From Gnetum montanum (taxonomy: Eukaryota; Streptophyta; Gnetopsida; Gnetales; Gnetaceae): a stretch of DNA of 64,000 nt. A program made the position numbers and the translations under genes. Positions 35,540 to 47,269 of the stretch are shown here, piece after piece. Under the pieces are notes generated by a model. It saw only the letters and a program-made list of their open reading frames with translations. It was not told where the DNA came from and did no database searches. The stretch spans positions 713,883 through 777,882 of the forward strand of contig MNCI01023527.1 in the NCBI GenBank assembly GCA_015680685.1, written 5' to 3'. Numbering within the stretch: the first letter of the stretch is position 1; every line of letters begins with the position of its first letter.

Positions 35540-36969
35540 AAAGGATTATCAACCAACGTATAATACAAGGGCTAACCATTGGCTTGTTCATGAGGAACCT
35601 AATTGCACTATGATCAGTATGAATATACACCTTGTAGCCTAACACATAGTGCCTAAATTTGTCCAGTACAAAAACTACAGCCATTAATTCATTTTCTATA
35701 GTTGTGTAGTTGAGTTGTGCACTGGTGATACTTTTACTTGCAAAGTGTATGTAATAATGGCATTTTTGTTCATCTAACTATGTTAGTATGACTCATAAGG
35801 CATAATTAGATGCGTCGGTCATGGTATAGAAAGGTTTGGACTAGTCAGGGGCTTGTAGAATGGGAGTTTCCACAAGCCTCTATTTTAGGGTTTGGAATGC
35901 TCGTTCACATTCCCTGGTCCATTTGAATGGTGCATCCTTCTTCATTAATTTCACCAACGGTTTGGCAATTTTGGAGAAGTTCTTGATGAATCTCCTATAG
36001 TAGCCAGTGTATCCAAGGAATGATTGAATGTCTTTGACCATTTCTGATTTTCAGGTGATTCCTTGGATGAATTTAACCTTTTCCAGGTCCACCTCTATTC
36101 CTAACTATGAAATTTTATGCCCTAATACTACGCCCTCTTGAACCATCAAGTGGCTTTTTTGCCAGTTGAGCTTCAGGTTGGTTTCAACACATCATTTTAG
36201 CACTTAATTGGTCCAAGGCTTGATCAAAGCTTGTCCCATAAGTGGAGAAGTCATCCACAAAGACTTCCACTCCGTTCCCTATCTGTTGTTGAAATATGCT
36301 TAGGACTAAATGTTGGAACGTGGTAGGGGCATTGCACAAGCCAAATGGCATTTTCTTATATGCAAACGTTCCCCAGGGATTGGTGAACATTATTTTGGCT
36401 TGGTCTTCTAGTGCTATTTGTATTTGATTATATCCACTATACCCATCTAGAAAACTATAATAGTGATGCCCCGCTATAGTGTCTAAGACTTGGTCAACGA
36501 ACGACAATGGGAAATGATCCTTGAATGTTGCCATGTTCAGTAGCCTAAAATCTATACACACCCTCTATTTGCCTTCCTTCTTAGGCACAATTACTAGAGG
36601 ACTAACCCATTCACTGTCTGCAATGGGGTATATGAACACAACCTTAAGAAGTTGCTCTATCTCTTCTTTTACGATTTGTTTCAATTTCGGGTTCAATCGC
36701 CTCTGTGGTTGTTTTCAAGATTTCACCGAGGGGTCTATGTAAATCCTATGCTAGCATATCCTAGGATCTATTCCGTCTAATTCATGGTATGACCAGGCAA
36801 AGGCCATTGACCATTTATTTATGACCTTCAACAATCTCTCTTTTTTCTTGGGAACAAGCTTTGTGTTGATAATTACTAGTTTTCCATTTTCAAGGGTCAT
36901 GTATTCCAAACCGGTGGGCAATGGTTTTAGATCTAGGGGCTCTTGTCTAAATTCCTCAGGAATCTCCAA
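35540..36969 (-). pseudogene. Element C reverse transcriptase and RNase H
   Basis: RT motifs: WVSPLVIVPKKEGK, CIDFRLLNMATFKDHFPL, YSFLDGYSGYNQIQIA, FAYKKMPFGLCNAPTTFQ and the catalytic box EVFVDDFSTYG (FVDDF at 36261-36247, equal to YMDD/FMDDF). Both catalytic aspartates are kept. RNase H begins at MTDASNYAL (about 35822-35797) and is interrupted by stops. Frame breaks follow residue 125 of the best open RT piece. Confidence 0.85.
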
Positions 36970-37134
36970 CTTCCACTAGTTAATGTTTTCGAGGTTAAGG
37001 GTTGGGAGTTGGCAACAAACTTGCTCTAGTGCATCTGTGCTTTTAATGTAAGCACTAGTTATCCCCTCAGTTAGTTCCATGCATGTTGTCGAGTTTCTCT
37101 CTTGATCAGCCATTAGCCACTGGGTGTTTTCCTG

Positions 37135-37716
37135 TCATGTGGCTATTGCATATAGGCACTTTTGTATGTCAATATCTTGTGCACACCGATTGCATGCAGG
37201 CACTGTTAAACTTTGCATCACCCATGATTTCTGCACACAATGGCACCCTGTGTCACTATATGCGATGCATGGAACTTTCTTCTTCTCAATCTTTCCAGAA
37301 GTATTTTTCTTGGATATTTCTAGGGAAAGATTACAGATTCCTAGGCGTGCATCTATTGTACTTAGCCATGCCCTTTCCATTATTATCAAGAAATCCCCTT
37401 TGTCATTGTTTATTTGGATCACTAGGAAATCAGCTGGGTATGACCAACCACCCACGATGGTAACGATGGACTGGTCAGCCAGCTCTAAGAGAATATTTCT
37501 CTTCTTGAGTGGAGGTAGGTTCCAAGTTTTATATAATTCTTGTGAGATTATGTTGACTCTGGAGCCTGAGTCAAGAAGAGCCTTATGAGGTTCATTCCCA
37601 GTGACTTGGAGATAAATTAGGGGGCTTCCAGGATCAGAGAATTTCTTGGGAAGGTGGTGTACCTTAATCCAGTTGGTAATGGTATGTGTTAACATAACTG
37701 TGTGCATTGGGCTCAA
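37135..37716 (-). pseudogene. Element C aspartic protease
   Basis: Open over 193 codons. It contains SPLIYLQVTGNEPHKALLDS then GSRVNIIS, where DSG (37572-37564) is the retropepsin active site. It would cleave the Gag-Pol polyprotein. The C-terminal part keeps CNRCAQDIDIQKCLY, a Cys-rich tail shared with D. This segment itself is uninterrupted, but the surrounding polyprotein is broken. Confidence 0.85.
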
Positions 37717-37719
37717 TTT

Positions 37720-40234
37720 TTGGTTTGCAAGGGGGTCCCAAAACCTTATTTGGTACGAAGTTGTTTAGATGCTGAAACGCTTGTGATGGTGAGGGCTCAA
37801 TTGGATTGTTGGGTCTGAAGAAGGGTCTCTTCAGTGTAAGATTATTAGGACCCATTGTGGCTTGAGGATTCGAAGCCCTCGTGACATTGGGTTGTTGCAA
37901 TTGAGTGGGGAATACCCCTTGCATTGTTGGAGCATTTGATAGTGGGACTAACGGTGTAGGAGTGGCGGCTAGATTCGGAGGATGGTATACATGTGATGTG
38001 TCTCTCTCAGGAGAAGGAGTCTTATAGTACTCCTAAGCTTGGTAGTGATGTTGTGGGGTCGTGTGACTGATAAAGTCACTTGGAGGAACCAGCTACTGCA
38101 CATAATAGTCATATGGATCTGGTTGCCAGTAAGGGTATTGTTGTCTTGGTGGTGTCATCCCCCATGACTGTGGGTATTGCCACTACTGGTGTTGCTCAAT
38201 AGGTTGTGGTGGAGTTCCACTTGGATAGTACGTCAATGTTTGGTGGCACTATTTTGGGTTACCCTAGGGATAAGGTAACCTTTGGGTTGTTTGCCATTTG
38301 TTAAGTCTTTGGTTAAGTGCATACGCCTTGGACTCTTGCAGATGTGAGATTATTGAGCAATATCCTTTGGGATGGTCATATTGGCAGATCTCACATCCAC
38401 CGTCATTGTCTGTGTCTGAATCCACAACCTCTTTAGTGATAGTCATTTTACCCTTACCTTTGTTAAGTGCATGATCCAAATCCCTCTTCTTTTTCTTATC
38501 ATGATTACTACTTCGCTCCTCCTTAGACTCCTCTACGATTTTTAGGATAGTTTCAATTTTACTATCTAAGGAGCTCCATATTTGATCTACCTTAGCCACC
38601 ACTTCTGTTGTTAATTTCTGAAGCGGTAAGGTTTTTCTATTCACCAACTCTTTGAGTGGTCACTCATCCTCTTCATCACAGAATCTCACTTCCCTCTTTC
38701 TGAGGGAAGGATCACGATTATACTCTTCTACACTTTCTCTCTTTCGTAGCTCACCTTCTTGTTTAGCTACTTGCTCCAACAACCGATGAATTTCATGGGA
38801 CCTAAGTTCTAATAATCTCCCTTGGGCATATGTCCCAAGGGTTCTCCTAGTTTCATGTCTTAGCCCATCTACGAGATGACGTAGTTGATCCCGTTGTGTA
38901 TAACCATGGCCCGGGCAACGATGTAGCAATGCGTAGTATCGGACCATGGAAGCATCCAAGGGTTTGTGATTACCCTACTTCCATCCTTGGATCTGCTTAT
39001 GCAAGTTGGACACTCTAGAGTATGTTTGGTATTTATCATTAAACAGTTCTAGCATCGTACTCCATCTCCTAATGGTTTCTAGTTCTAAGGACCGGTACCA
39101 ACTTTCTGCTTCTTTTACGAGTATCCTAGGAAACAACTTTAACTTTTGCCATTCATTTTCAATATTTTGCAAGGGACAGGCATTGTGGAATGCCTATAAG
39201 TGATTTTTTGGATCAGCATTATATCCCCCCTCAAACCGTGGGATATTGTTTATGTTAAGTATTTTGATCTGGCTATCTTTTTGATGCCTCGTAGGTATTC
39301 TCACAGCCTCCGTAATATCTAACATACTTCGGGTTGCTAGTAGGGGTTCATCATGATCATCTCTCTCATGACATCTATGATGCCTACGTGGTTCCCTACT
39401 TTCCCTTCTTTGCCTTGACTCTCTAGAATGCCCTCGTCCTCTCTCTAGACTCTTACGTCTAGGTTTCTCATTTTGCTTACCTTTGTCCTCACGATTTGGC
39501 TCCTTGTGATTACATCCAGATGTGGAAGCAGAGGGTGAGTGATGTGATGAAGGGGAAGAAGAAGGAGATCCATCGCCATGGTGATGTCTCCTACCTTCTC
39601 TTCGGTGATCCCTACCCTGATTGTGATGACGATAAGAATGCTCACCCTTGTCATGTGTCCGTGTTCCCTCATTGAACACTTGGTGTTCATGGGGATCAGA
39701 ACCCAAGATGTCAATTGTAGAGCGTAGGTTCTGAACCACAACCTCTTGACCATCATTAGGAGGGGGAACATTGTTTAATGGAGAGCCTATGAGAATAGTT
39801 TCACCACCCTTAACTTTGTGTATAATGGGTGAAGCATTATGAGGGCCTTTGCCCTTCAATGATGTATGATAACTCTCCTGCCGCTCATCCCGTTGACGTT
39901 GAGCTTCTGTGGGATGGAAGTCCCTTGCATTGTAATCACACACAACATACTCAGTGTATAGTTGTGACATGTCAATTCGTGCAAGGACATGAAGGAGCAT
40001 GTTGGGGGTAGCTCTATTTGGAGGTAACACGATGTTACCTTCTAAATCTCTCCAACACAGCTATTTGTCTTGATGGAAGACAAAGGTAAAGTTGGGTATA
40101 TATTCATCATGATGAACTTACACCAGACTAAATTCCTAAGGACCTAACAGGTTTTGGTTATGTGTTTGATGCTGCCGACTGTCTCTAGTGTTATCCCTAT
40201 GCGGTAAAGTGATTTTGTTAGAAGAAGAAGACAT
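37720..40234 (-). pseudogene. gag: Element C gag, several stops
   Basis: ATG at 40234 starts Met-Ser-Ser-Ser-Ser-Asn-Lys. Motifs in order: DLEGNIVLPPNRATPNMLL; a His/Arg/Ser-rich basic region (39780-39400); NNIPRFEGGYNADP; WQKLKLFPRILVKEAESWYR; LFNDKYQTYSRVSNLHKQIQ; GLRHETRRTLGTYAQGRLLE; and the knuckle CEICQYDHPKGYC near 38390. A Pro/Gln-rich tail with MQGVFPTQLQQ leads into protease. In-frame stops (for example after YNADPKNHL) would block translation. Confidence 0.85.
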
Positions 40235-40358
40235 TTTATCTTATTCAGTGTGCTGATTAACTGTTATATAATTTTTTTTAATTAACCCTAAGGGTTTGTT
40301 TAAGCTGGCAACGATGTGGATAATTTCCTATGTTCTTCTTAGTGCACAAACAACTTAG

Positions 40359-40376
40359 TCCTTGGCAACGGTACCA
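40359..40376 (-). promoter_or_regulatory. Primer-binding site of element C
   Basis: The minus strand reads TGGTACCGTTGCCAAGGA. It matches the tRNA-Asp complement TGGCGCCGTTGCCGGGGA except for four transitions. Confidence 0.75.
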
Positions 40377-40377
40377 A

Positions 40378-41184
40378 TGATGAGTGGCAATGTACCCCTA
40401 CACTCAACCATACGAATACGAGCATTACACGCTCGATTCGGTCGAACGCCGCAGACTAAGTGCCTACATGCCTTATGGAACACTTAAGGTTAATCGTTCG
40501 TTATCTTCCAAAACTCACTTGTATTTGTCACGGTTGTATGGTTAAGTGAGTCTGAGGTATGTGATTTTTATATCTTTTCTATTTTATCTCCTATGCTAAA
40601 AGGTGAAGGGTTGAAGATACTAAGTAACTAAATTTAACTAACTAAGTTCTAATGCCTAGCATCAATATCCGTTCCCACTTACCATTCACACCCTGAGCCG
40701 ATGCAACCTCTGGGCTTACCAAACATTATTTGTTGCTAGGATTACTAGGTGTAACGCACATGCTTGAAGCAGTCATACTGAATGCACTTAACTAGGATTT
40801 GAGGGTTGAGAAGATTAAATTAACTAATAAAGCATTAAACGATGAACAATAAATAACAATAAATAAAAGTCCTATTTAGCCTAGTCCATGCACTGCAAGG
40901 TTTATTCAAAAGTTCGTCTTTATTTCCGTACACAAACTTGTGCTGAGGTACAATATTTGCTCAAATAAAGATCTGTTCGCTTTGAGACTCCTACTGCGGG
41001 CACATCGAAATTATTCTATCTCTAGAGGGGAAAAATTGCTCGAGTTTTGCTAAGGGTCTAGATCTAGATGGAAAACAAGGGAGAGCCACCTCTTATTTAT
41101 AGACTTGGTGGCGTACCGCGATATCATGTACATGATATCGCAGTGGACGCAATATCGTAGCCCATGCGATATCGCGTCCCATCA
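40378..41184 (-). repeat. 5' LTR of element C
   Basis: TG...CA ends. GATATC-type motifs lie at 41119-41176 and the TATA box CTATAAATAA at 41102-41093 on the minus strand. It would drive gag-pol transcription. Confidence 0.9.
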
Positions 41185-41189
41185 GTTAT
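41185..41189. other. Target-site duplication of element C, right copy
   Basis: GTTAT, identical to 31392-31396. Confidence 0.85.
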
Positions 41190-43180
41190 TAAAAATTTAG
41201 AAATTCCTATGTACTCATAGTACAGTTTTGACAACACCTTGATGCTAGGCCACAAGATAAAAACACTCTTTCAAAATCCTCCAGGAACCATGTACTTGCT
41301 AGAATCATAAGTTTCATCCTAGATTGTTATCTTTGTTCTTTTTTGGCTTTAAGATTGTTTGGCTCTAACTGCTTTGATGCTTTGTTTTTGTAGGTATAAG
41401 GCACATCCTAGAGAGTTAGTGAAGAATGACCAAACTTTATTTGTGGCTCATATAGCATTGGAAGAATTCAAGCAAGGTGAGGTCATGAAGATGCAAATGC
41501 TTGATTAACTTGAAGTTGAGTTTAGTAGTTACAATTTGTGGCATTTTCATGTGTATGAAAAAATTTAGCTACCAATCGTGCACATAAACGATGGACCCAC
41601 ATAGAATTAGGAGCACCAATACAAACCTATTCTAAATATTGATCTTTGCCTAAGTCTAGTACGTAAAGTTTTTTTCAGCATGGTTAACGCTTTTGGTGTT
41701 TTTGGTTTTCTAGTTTTTAGTTTTTTATAGCTTTGAATTGTCTACTGTGTAAGAGGTTACTGGGCCATCTATGTTTTTTTTTAGATTTTGTATGTGAGTC
41801 TACTATCAATCTGACTATTTTAGGTCATGTTGAGGAGAAAATTCAACTCAAATAGGGTGAAGTAGACTCATCATAGAAATGGTTGGTAAATAGGGCTCTT
41901 GCGATTATCCATCAGAATATCACTGGCATAGGTTTGTTTGACCTATTCATGCTACCTAGTCCATCAGTATCAGTGGCTGAGATGTTAAACATGATTGAAT
42001 CTTTTGATGAGGAGATTACTAAATTCATCACCTATATTCATGACCATCTTGTACTTTTGAGCATTAATGAGTTCATGTTTAGCGATATATTGAATGTACC
42101 TTCTACTGGTGTTAAGGTAGCTATTAGAGTGGGGAAAGAGGGAAGCCATAGAGAGGAAATAAAGACCTAGCATAATTCCTCTACTAATGATTAGTTATCT
42201 TTTAGTTAGTGAAGATTTGAGGAAGTTAATGAAACCTACCCTCTTCCATTCTAAAGGCTTTCCCATGCTATTATTACAAAAGTAGATCATAGGTGCTTAG
42301 CAAGCTTGAACAATGAAGAAGGTGTTAACTAGTGATATAGGTTTGATTGGGCTACCTTCCTAGTTACTGGTCTATGGGATCAAATTCAAAGATTTTTTAA
42401 CAACCTTAATTCCATATGTTATATCCATTACACATTTTTTGTTGCATATCTTAGACAATTCGTAGAGTTCTTGGTGGTTAGAAAGAATGGAAAGTGGATG
42501 GCTCATGATGCCTTCGAACTTTCAAAACCTTGGTCCCATCACATTATTCTAGTGATACATAACCAAGATCTAGTTGTGGAGGAGGTTGGAGAGTCATTGT
42601 CTATTACCACTAAAAATTTTAGTGGTGTACGTTGTTGTTTCCCTGCCAACATTGGGGTGGAACTCCATTGTACACATGGTAATGTAAGAAGGACCAAGAG
42701 GATACATACAAAAGTTGAAGGTACAACCAAAGAAAAGATGAAGAGGCCATAGGTTGAAGAAAATATTCCCATTGTTGACTAACCCACATGTAAGAAGCTA
42801 GCCATCAAGCTTAACAAAGTCAATTAGAATGTTGGAGGTATGTACATATTTTTTATATTTTTTATTTGTTTGCTTTCTTTATATTTTTGGCTATATTTAT
42901 TTTGCTAAAAATGCTCACTAACTTGTTCTATTTTTGGCTTTGATTGGTTGTGGGGAAGAAACAGTTATTGACTACATAAGTTGTTATGGAGGAGAAGTAA
43001 TGACACTAGGAAGAAGAGGGAAGGATATTCCAGGAAGCACTAGCTATTTTGGATTTCATCTTGAGTGATCTACCTCTAGAAGACAATCCTACAATGGACT
43101 TACCTCATGATCTTCTTGGTAAGGTTTTGGTGTTGTTTACATTTTTGGTTTTAATATTATATGTTTTTGTTGCAAACTAT
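41190..43180 (+). pseudogene. Unassigned retroelement-like reading frames
   Basis: Readable plus-strand pieces are YKAHPRELVKNDQTLFVAHI (41395), then NRALAIIHQNITGIGLFDLF and SINEFMFSDILNVPSTGVKV (41883-42170), RFDWATFLVTGLWDQIQRFF (42343), and ELSKPWSHHIILVIHNQDLV (42471-42752). Stops separate them. The style resembles accessory ORFs of LTR elements, perhaps a distant relative of the B/E internal gene, but I cannot align them surely. Element C and then F inserted at its edges. Confidence 0.35.
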
Positions 43181-44051
43181 TGATAAAGTCAATTTTTGAG
43201 GTAATGCGATATCGTAGCAATGATGTCATAGATAAGATGTCATAATCCATACTATGTCATCATTGATATGATGTCTTGAGATTCATGCAACCCTATAAAT
43301 ACAAGCACTTGGGCACACAATCCATAACTTTTCCATTCCATCCTTAGTTAGACTCTTGCAGTTTGTTTTTGTAGTTTTGGCAATAAAGTGAATGCCTATA
43401 GTGTGGGGTTGAATAGTTGTATGGAATCTTTATTCGAATGAACTATACTTTGGCATAGTTCATGATTGGAAATAAAGATTGAGATTCCTTTTCATCATTA
43501 CAAAATCCACTTAGTTTTACTGTTTTACTTAGCATAGTTTTTACTATTTTCTTTGTTTAATCATTTATGTTTCTATGTACTTTACTTGTTCATTAGTAAG
43601 GTGGAATGAGTACAACTATTTTTGAGTGTTAAAGTGTAACTGTTTGGTAAATCCAGTAGTGTTATTGCTTAGTTTACTTGGTAGCATAATGTTGGTAGCC
43701 CAATAATGATTACATGAGCCCAAGGCATGTACGGTGGACCAAGACTAGATGCTCATCACTATAGGCTAAAGTAGATTTACATTACTATTATTACTTATAT
43801 ATAGATTTTTATTCTCAACTTTCATTATGTTTGTAACTAGGAGTAATCAGGGTCCAACAACATCAACCAATCATATGCCTTACTAAGAGCTAAACCATAC
43901 ACTCAAACTTCAATAACTTGAAGTGGGAAGACAACAATCATGAACTTAACATCAATTACTAGCATAACTACATTGTTCATACATGGATTATGATTTGGTC
44001 ATGTGTGAGTACTTGTGACTTATATAGTGTTGGATGCTCCATTGCTCATCA
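43181..44051 (+). repeat. 5' LTR of element F
   Basis: Ends gctcatca at 44051. It has gcgatatcg and repeated gatgtcat motifs at 43206-43290, TATA box cctataaatac near 43290 and aataaagattgag near 43464, the same order as the B LTR. The start at tgataaagtc is the best guess. Confidence 0.65.
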
Positions 44052-44052
44052 T

Positions 44053-44070
44053 TGGCATCATTGTTGAGGA
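44053..44070 (+). promoter_or_regulatory. Primer-binding site of element F
   Basis: TGGCATCATTGTTGAGGA, one base after the LTR; a decayed tRNA-Asp type. Confidence 0.6.
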
Positions 44071-44196
44071 TGTGTCAATGTATGCTAAGTAATTGATCTT
44101 ACAAAGTTCATTGTATTAAGAACTATAATATCAATCTTTCTAATTTTTAAATAATCATAATAACACACACACTTAACCAAGCATCACACTTATAAC

Positions 44197-46400
44197 ATGG
44201 CTTCAATTAAGGAGAAACCATCACCTACCAAAGAGATACAAAGGGATGATGATGGAATAAATGATTAATAAGATTGAAGTATGCTTATGTAAACAAGAAT
44301 CTCATATGCTTGCAATGATCCATACTACCCTAATTTCACATTTATCTTCCATCAAGATGGAAAAATGAGGTGGAGAAATCTACAAGGAAACATCATGTTA
44401 CCTCCAGTGTGTTCAGCACCAATTTTTCTTCAAATTGCTCTAAGGGAAATTAATCTAAATCATGCACAAGAAAGATACCATGTGACTAAACACATGATAA
44501 GATCCTATTAATCCATAGAGACACAAGTGCAGAGAGATGCTACCATGTAGACCAAAAGTGAGCATAATAAGGGAAAGCAGGTTAACTCTCTTGTTATCCT
44601 AGAGGAACTTGATGGCGATGCCTTTGTAGGAAAGAAACTTCATTATGATCATGAAGTCCATTATTAAACACCAATCATTTAGCTAGAAGAACCTATCAAG
44701 GTGCAACTAAATTCAAACTTAGTAGAGACACCTTGAGGAAGAAGATGAAGAGCATGAATCATGAAGGAATAGGGATAGATGTGAAGAAATGGAGAGATAT
44801 GAGTATCAAGGGGGACATCACTACAATTAAGCATATAAATCCTATGAGCATGATGAATCCCTATTGGCTACTTGTAGAATGATCAACATAAAGGAAGTAG
44901 TATACATACCAACTAGGCAAGAGATAATCACATTAAGCGACTTGATATGAACAATATTCCTAAGTTTGAAGGTGGGTATAATGCAAATCCACAATGTCAC
45001 CTTCAAGCATTTCACAATGCATGTGCCCTATAGAATATTGAAAGTGACTGGTAGAAACTTAATTTATTCCTTTGGACACTCATCAGGGAGGTAAAAAGCT
45101 AGTACAATTTTTTTAAAAACTGAATCAATCAAAAGATGGGGTATCATGCTTGAACTTTTCAATGATAAATACCAAACCTATTCCCAGGTGTCCAATCTTA
45201 GAAAGCATATCCAAGGCCAGAAGCAAGGGATCCATGAATCCCTTGGTGCGAAAATGGGTAGATACTACTCACTTCTGTATAGGTGCCTAGGCCATGAATT
45301 TTCCCAAAGGGAGTAGCTTAGACATATCATTGATGGACTAATGAATAAAACTAGGGAAGCCCTTGGTGGTTATGCCCAAGGTAGACTATTTGAAATGACC
45401 ATCCATCAAATTCAAAGATTCATTGATCAAGTGGCAAAGGAAGAAGGAGAATTGAAAAAGAGAAAATTAGCTGAGAAGTATAATAGAGATCCATCCATCT
45501 GAAAAAAGAGATGTATGAGTATGCGATAGGCAAGAGGAACAAACATTGGAGGAGGTGATACATAAAAAGACTCTACGAATTCAAAAGTCTGTTAATGACA
45601 TAGCCATCAAGGTAGAAAAGAAATGGGATTGAGTGGATGAGAAATTCATTATAGCCTTGAAAATTATGAAAGAAAGAACTAAGTAAGCCTTCAATAAGGG
45701 CAAAAAGAAAAAAGAAGAAAAGAGACTTCAGACAAAAAGGAAAAGTGGCTTCAGTGGTAGAATGTTCTAATACAAGCTTAGATGATGAGGAAGGATGTAC
45801 AGTGTACCAATATAAACATTCTAAGAGGTGTTGTCCTATAATGACACATTTGCAAGAAACAAGGACATATGCACTTAATTTAAGATTCATCAAGAAGAAA
45901 ATTCTCAAACAATTACCTTATCCTCAAGGTAACTATCAACAAACCTTCCAACTAGCCTACTACCTTAGTGGAGCTTATCTGTAGCCACAGGAGCAATTTC
46001 ATCAATAGTGGTAGCAATCACAATCATGGCCAATGCCACCACCAAGATAATAGTCCTCATATTGAAAACTAGACCTCTATGGATACTATGTTGAGAGTTT
46101 GATATCTCCAAGGAATGCAGCAGATAAGAATTCACAATACTATCCACTAGAGTACTATAGACCAATACCTCCAAGGATGGATTCTAACCCCTACATGCAT
46201 CAACAAGTGGTTGGTTCGTTGAATCAACCTTCTAACCCTCTACCACCTATACCACCATCTACAATGCAAGGAGAATTGCCATCACAACCACAACAAAAGA
46301 ATGATATAAGGGTAGTGAATATACAAAGAGATGATTAGACTAGCAAGACAAAAGAAAAATTAAACAAATGTCCTTTCTTAGGAAAATTCCCGAAAGAGGT
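44197..46400 (+). pseudogene. gag: Element F gag, degenerate
   Basis: ATG at 44197 (Met-Ala-Ser-Ile). YPNFTFIFHQDG and MRWRNLQGNIMLPP match D (MRWRDLQGNIVLPP). Later come NNIPKFEGGYNANPQCHLQA, a knuckle-like GCTVYQYKHSKRCCPIMTHL (45785-45850; the first Cys of the C-elements' CEIC is kept, the second is Tyr) and MQGELPSQPQQKNDIRVVNI near 46264. Many stops. Confidence 0.75.
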
Positions 46401-46587
46401 GGTAGAGTTAGGACCTCACTGAATTATGTTCCTTATATGAAGAATCCTCCTACAAAAATCCTTCTTCTCCAACTAGAATTATGTTGTCTGCCTTTGTCGG
46501 TCAAAAATGGCGGAAGCATTGGACTGGACTTCAAATTATTATTATTCTTACAAGTCGGTAGCCGGCAGTGGTATCTGCAGGTGCATG

Positions 46588-46973
46588 CACCAACCGCCGA
46601 TAGCTACAATGCATCTTCGTTGCAGGAGTGAACAATGTAGTCCAACTGCAGCTCCAACGACTCCCGCCTACGTTTTTCATCAAAACTGCACTATCAAAAC
46701 CACCAGCGCTACGTAACAAGTGGAAATGAGATGCAGTGTACCATTTCTCCTCTCCTCTCCTCTGCTTGTCTGTACTCTGCAGTAATGCTATTATATAAGC
46801 AGGACTTGTCACCCAAAAGCCAAGCGCATCTCCCTTTCCTTTCCTTTCCTCTAACTATTGGCCTGAGCCCCATTCTCATTCTCGCTGCAGTGCGCTCCCG
46901 TCACAAGTACACTCAATTTGCTTACCTCTCTAATTCGCTTGCCAGTTATCAGCCCACATACACATTGCATAAT
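46588..46973 (+). promoter_or_regulatory. Promoter and 5' leader of a chalcone-synthase-like gene
   Basis: TATA box tattatataagc at 46790-46801, about 175 bases before the ATG. Upstream are accaacc (46587, an AC/MYB-type element), cgcctacgt and gctacgtaac (ACGT cores), and a CT-rich run tctcctctcctctcc at 46747-46761. AC and ACGT elements are typical of phenylpropanoid promoters. The leader (about 46820-46973) is CT-rich. Activity is inferred. Confidence 0.5.
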
Positions 46974-47267
46974 ATGGCGTTCACAAACCATGCCAACGTA
47001 AACGGGAAGGACAGCGTGCAGCAGCAGCTGGACCTGCAAAGTTACAGGACCAACCAGAGGGCAGATGGCAGCGCCTGCGTCTTGGCTATTGGAACGGCCA
47101 ACCCCCTTAATGTGGTAGAGAGGCAGCAGCTGCGTGTCTCGCAGCGGCAGGGCAGAGCATCATGGCAGCCAGTGCGCTGCAGTGGGGAGGATGGGCGTGG
47201 AGGGCGAAGGCGACGGGTTTGCAGCGATGAACGACAGGAGGGGCTGCAGTGGCCCAGGGTGCAGTAG
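46974..47267 (+). pseudogene. Truncated chalcone-synthase-like (type III PKS) first exon
   Basis: ATG at 46974. Residues of about 25-48 read YRTNQRADGSACVLAIGTAN then PLNVVE, the N-terminal signature of chalcone synthase relatives (QRADGPA.ILAIGTA.PPN.V). After that, at about 47115, the sequence turns into GC-rich low-complexity text (RQQLRVSQRQGRAS...) with no further PKS similarity. The frame stops at 47267. The catalytic Cys-His-Asn exon is absent from the window. So this is a gene fragment: broken by rearrangement, or caught when element F or another repeat recombined here. If whole, it would make polyketides from CoA starters and malonyl-CoA. Confidence 0.65.
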
Positions 47268-47269
47268 CA

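Larger units (their letters stand above)
31397..41184 (-). mobile_element. Element C: full-length Ty3/gypsy retrotransposon
   Basis: LTRs 31397-32205 (809 bases) and 40378-41184 (807 bases) begin TGATGAG and end CCCATCA. The five bases GTTAT flank both sides (31392-31396 and 41185-41189), a perfect target-site duplication. Inside, reading right to left, are primer site, gag, protease, RT, RNase H, integrase, a post-integrase zone with a stub of the internal gene, and a purine tract. The RT box FVDDF and tRNA-Asp-type primer site suggest the Athila/Tat side of gypsy. Stops and a lost integrase Asp make it inactive now. Confidence 0.93.
43181..46400 (+). mobile_element. Element F: Ty3/gypsy, 5' LTR and gag only
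   Basis: LTR 43181-44051, primer site 44053-44070 and decayed gag to about 46400, where similarity ends shortly before the chalcone-synthase-like promoter. No pol or 3' LTR follows, so the rest was deleted or replaced. Confidence 0.75.

Noticed and set aside
46531-46812. Minus-strand frame of 93 codons over the PKS promoter
   Set aside because: It is antisense to a promoter with clear plus-strand signals and shows no family similarity.
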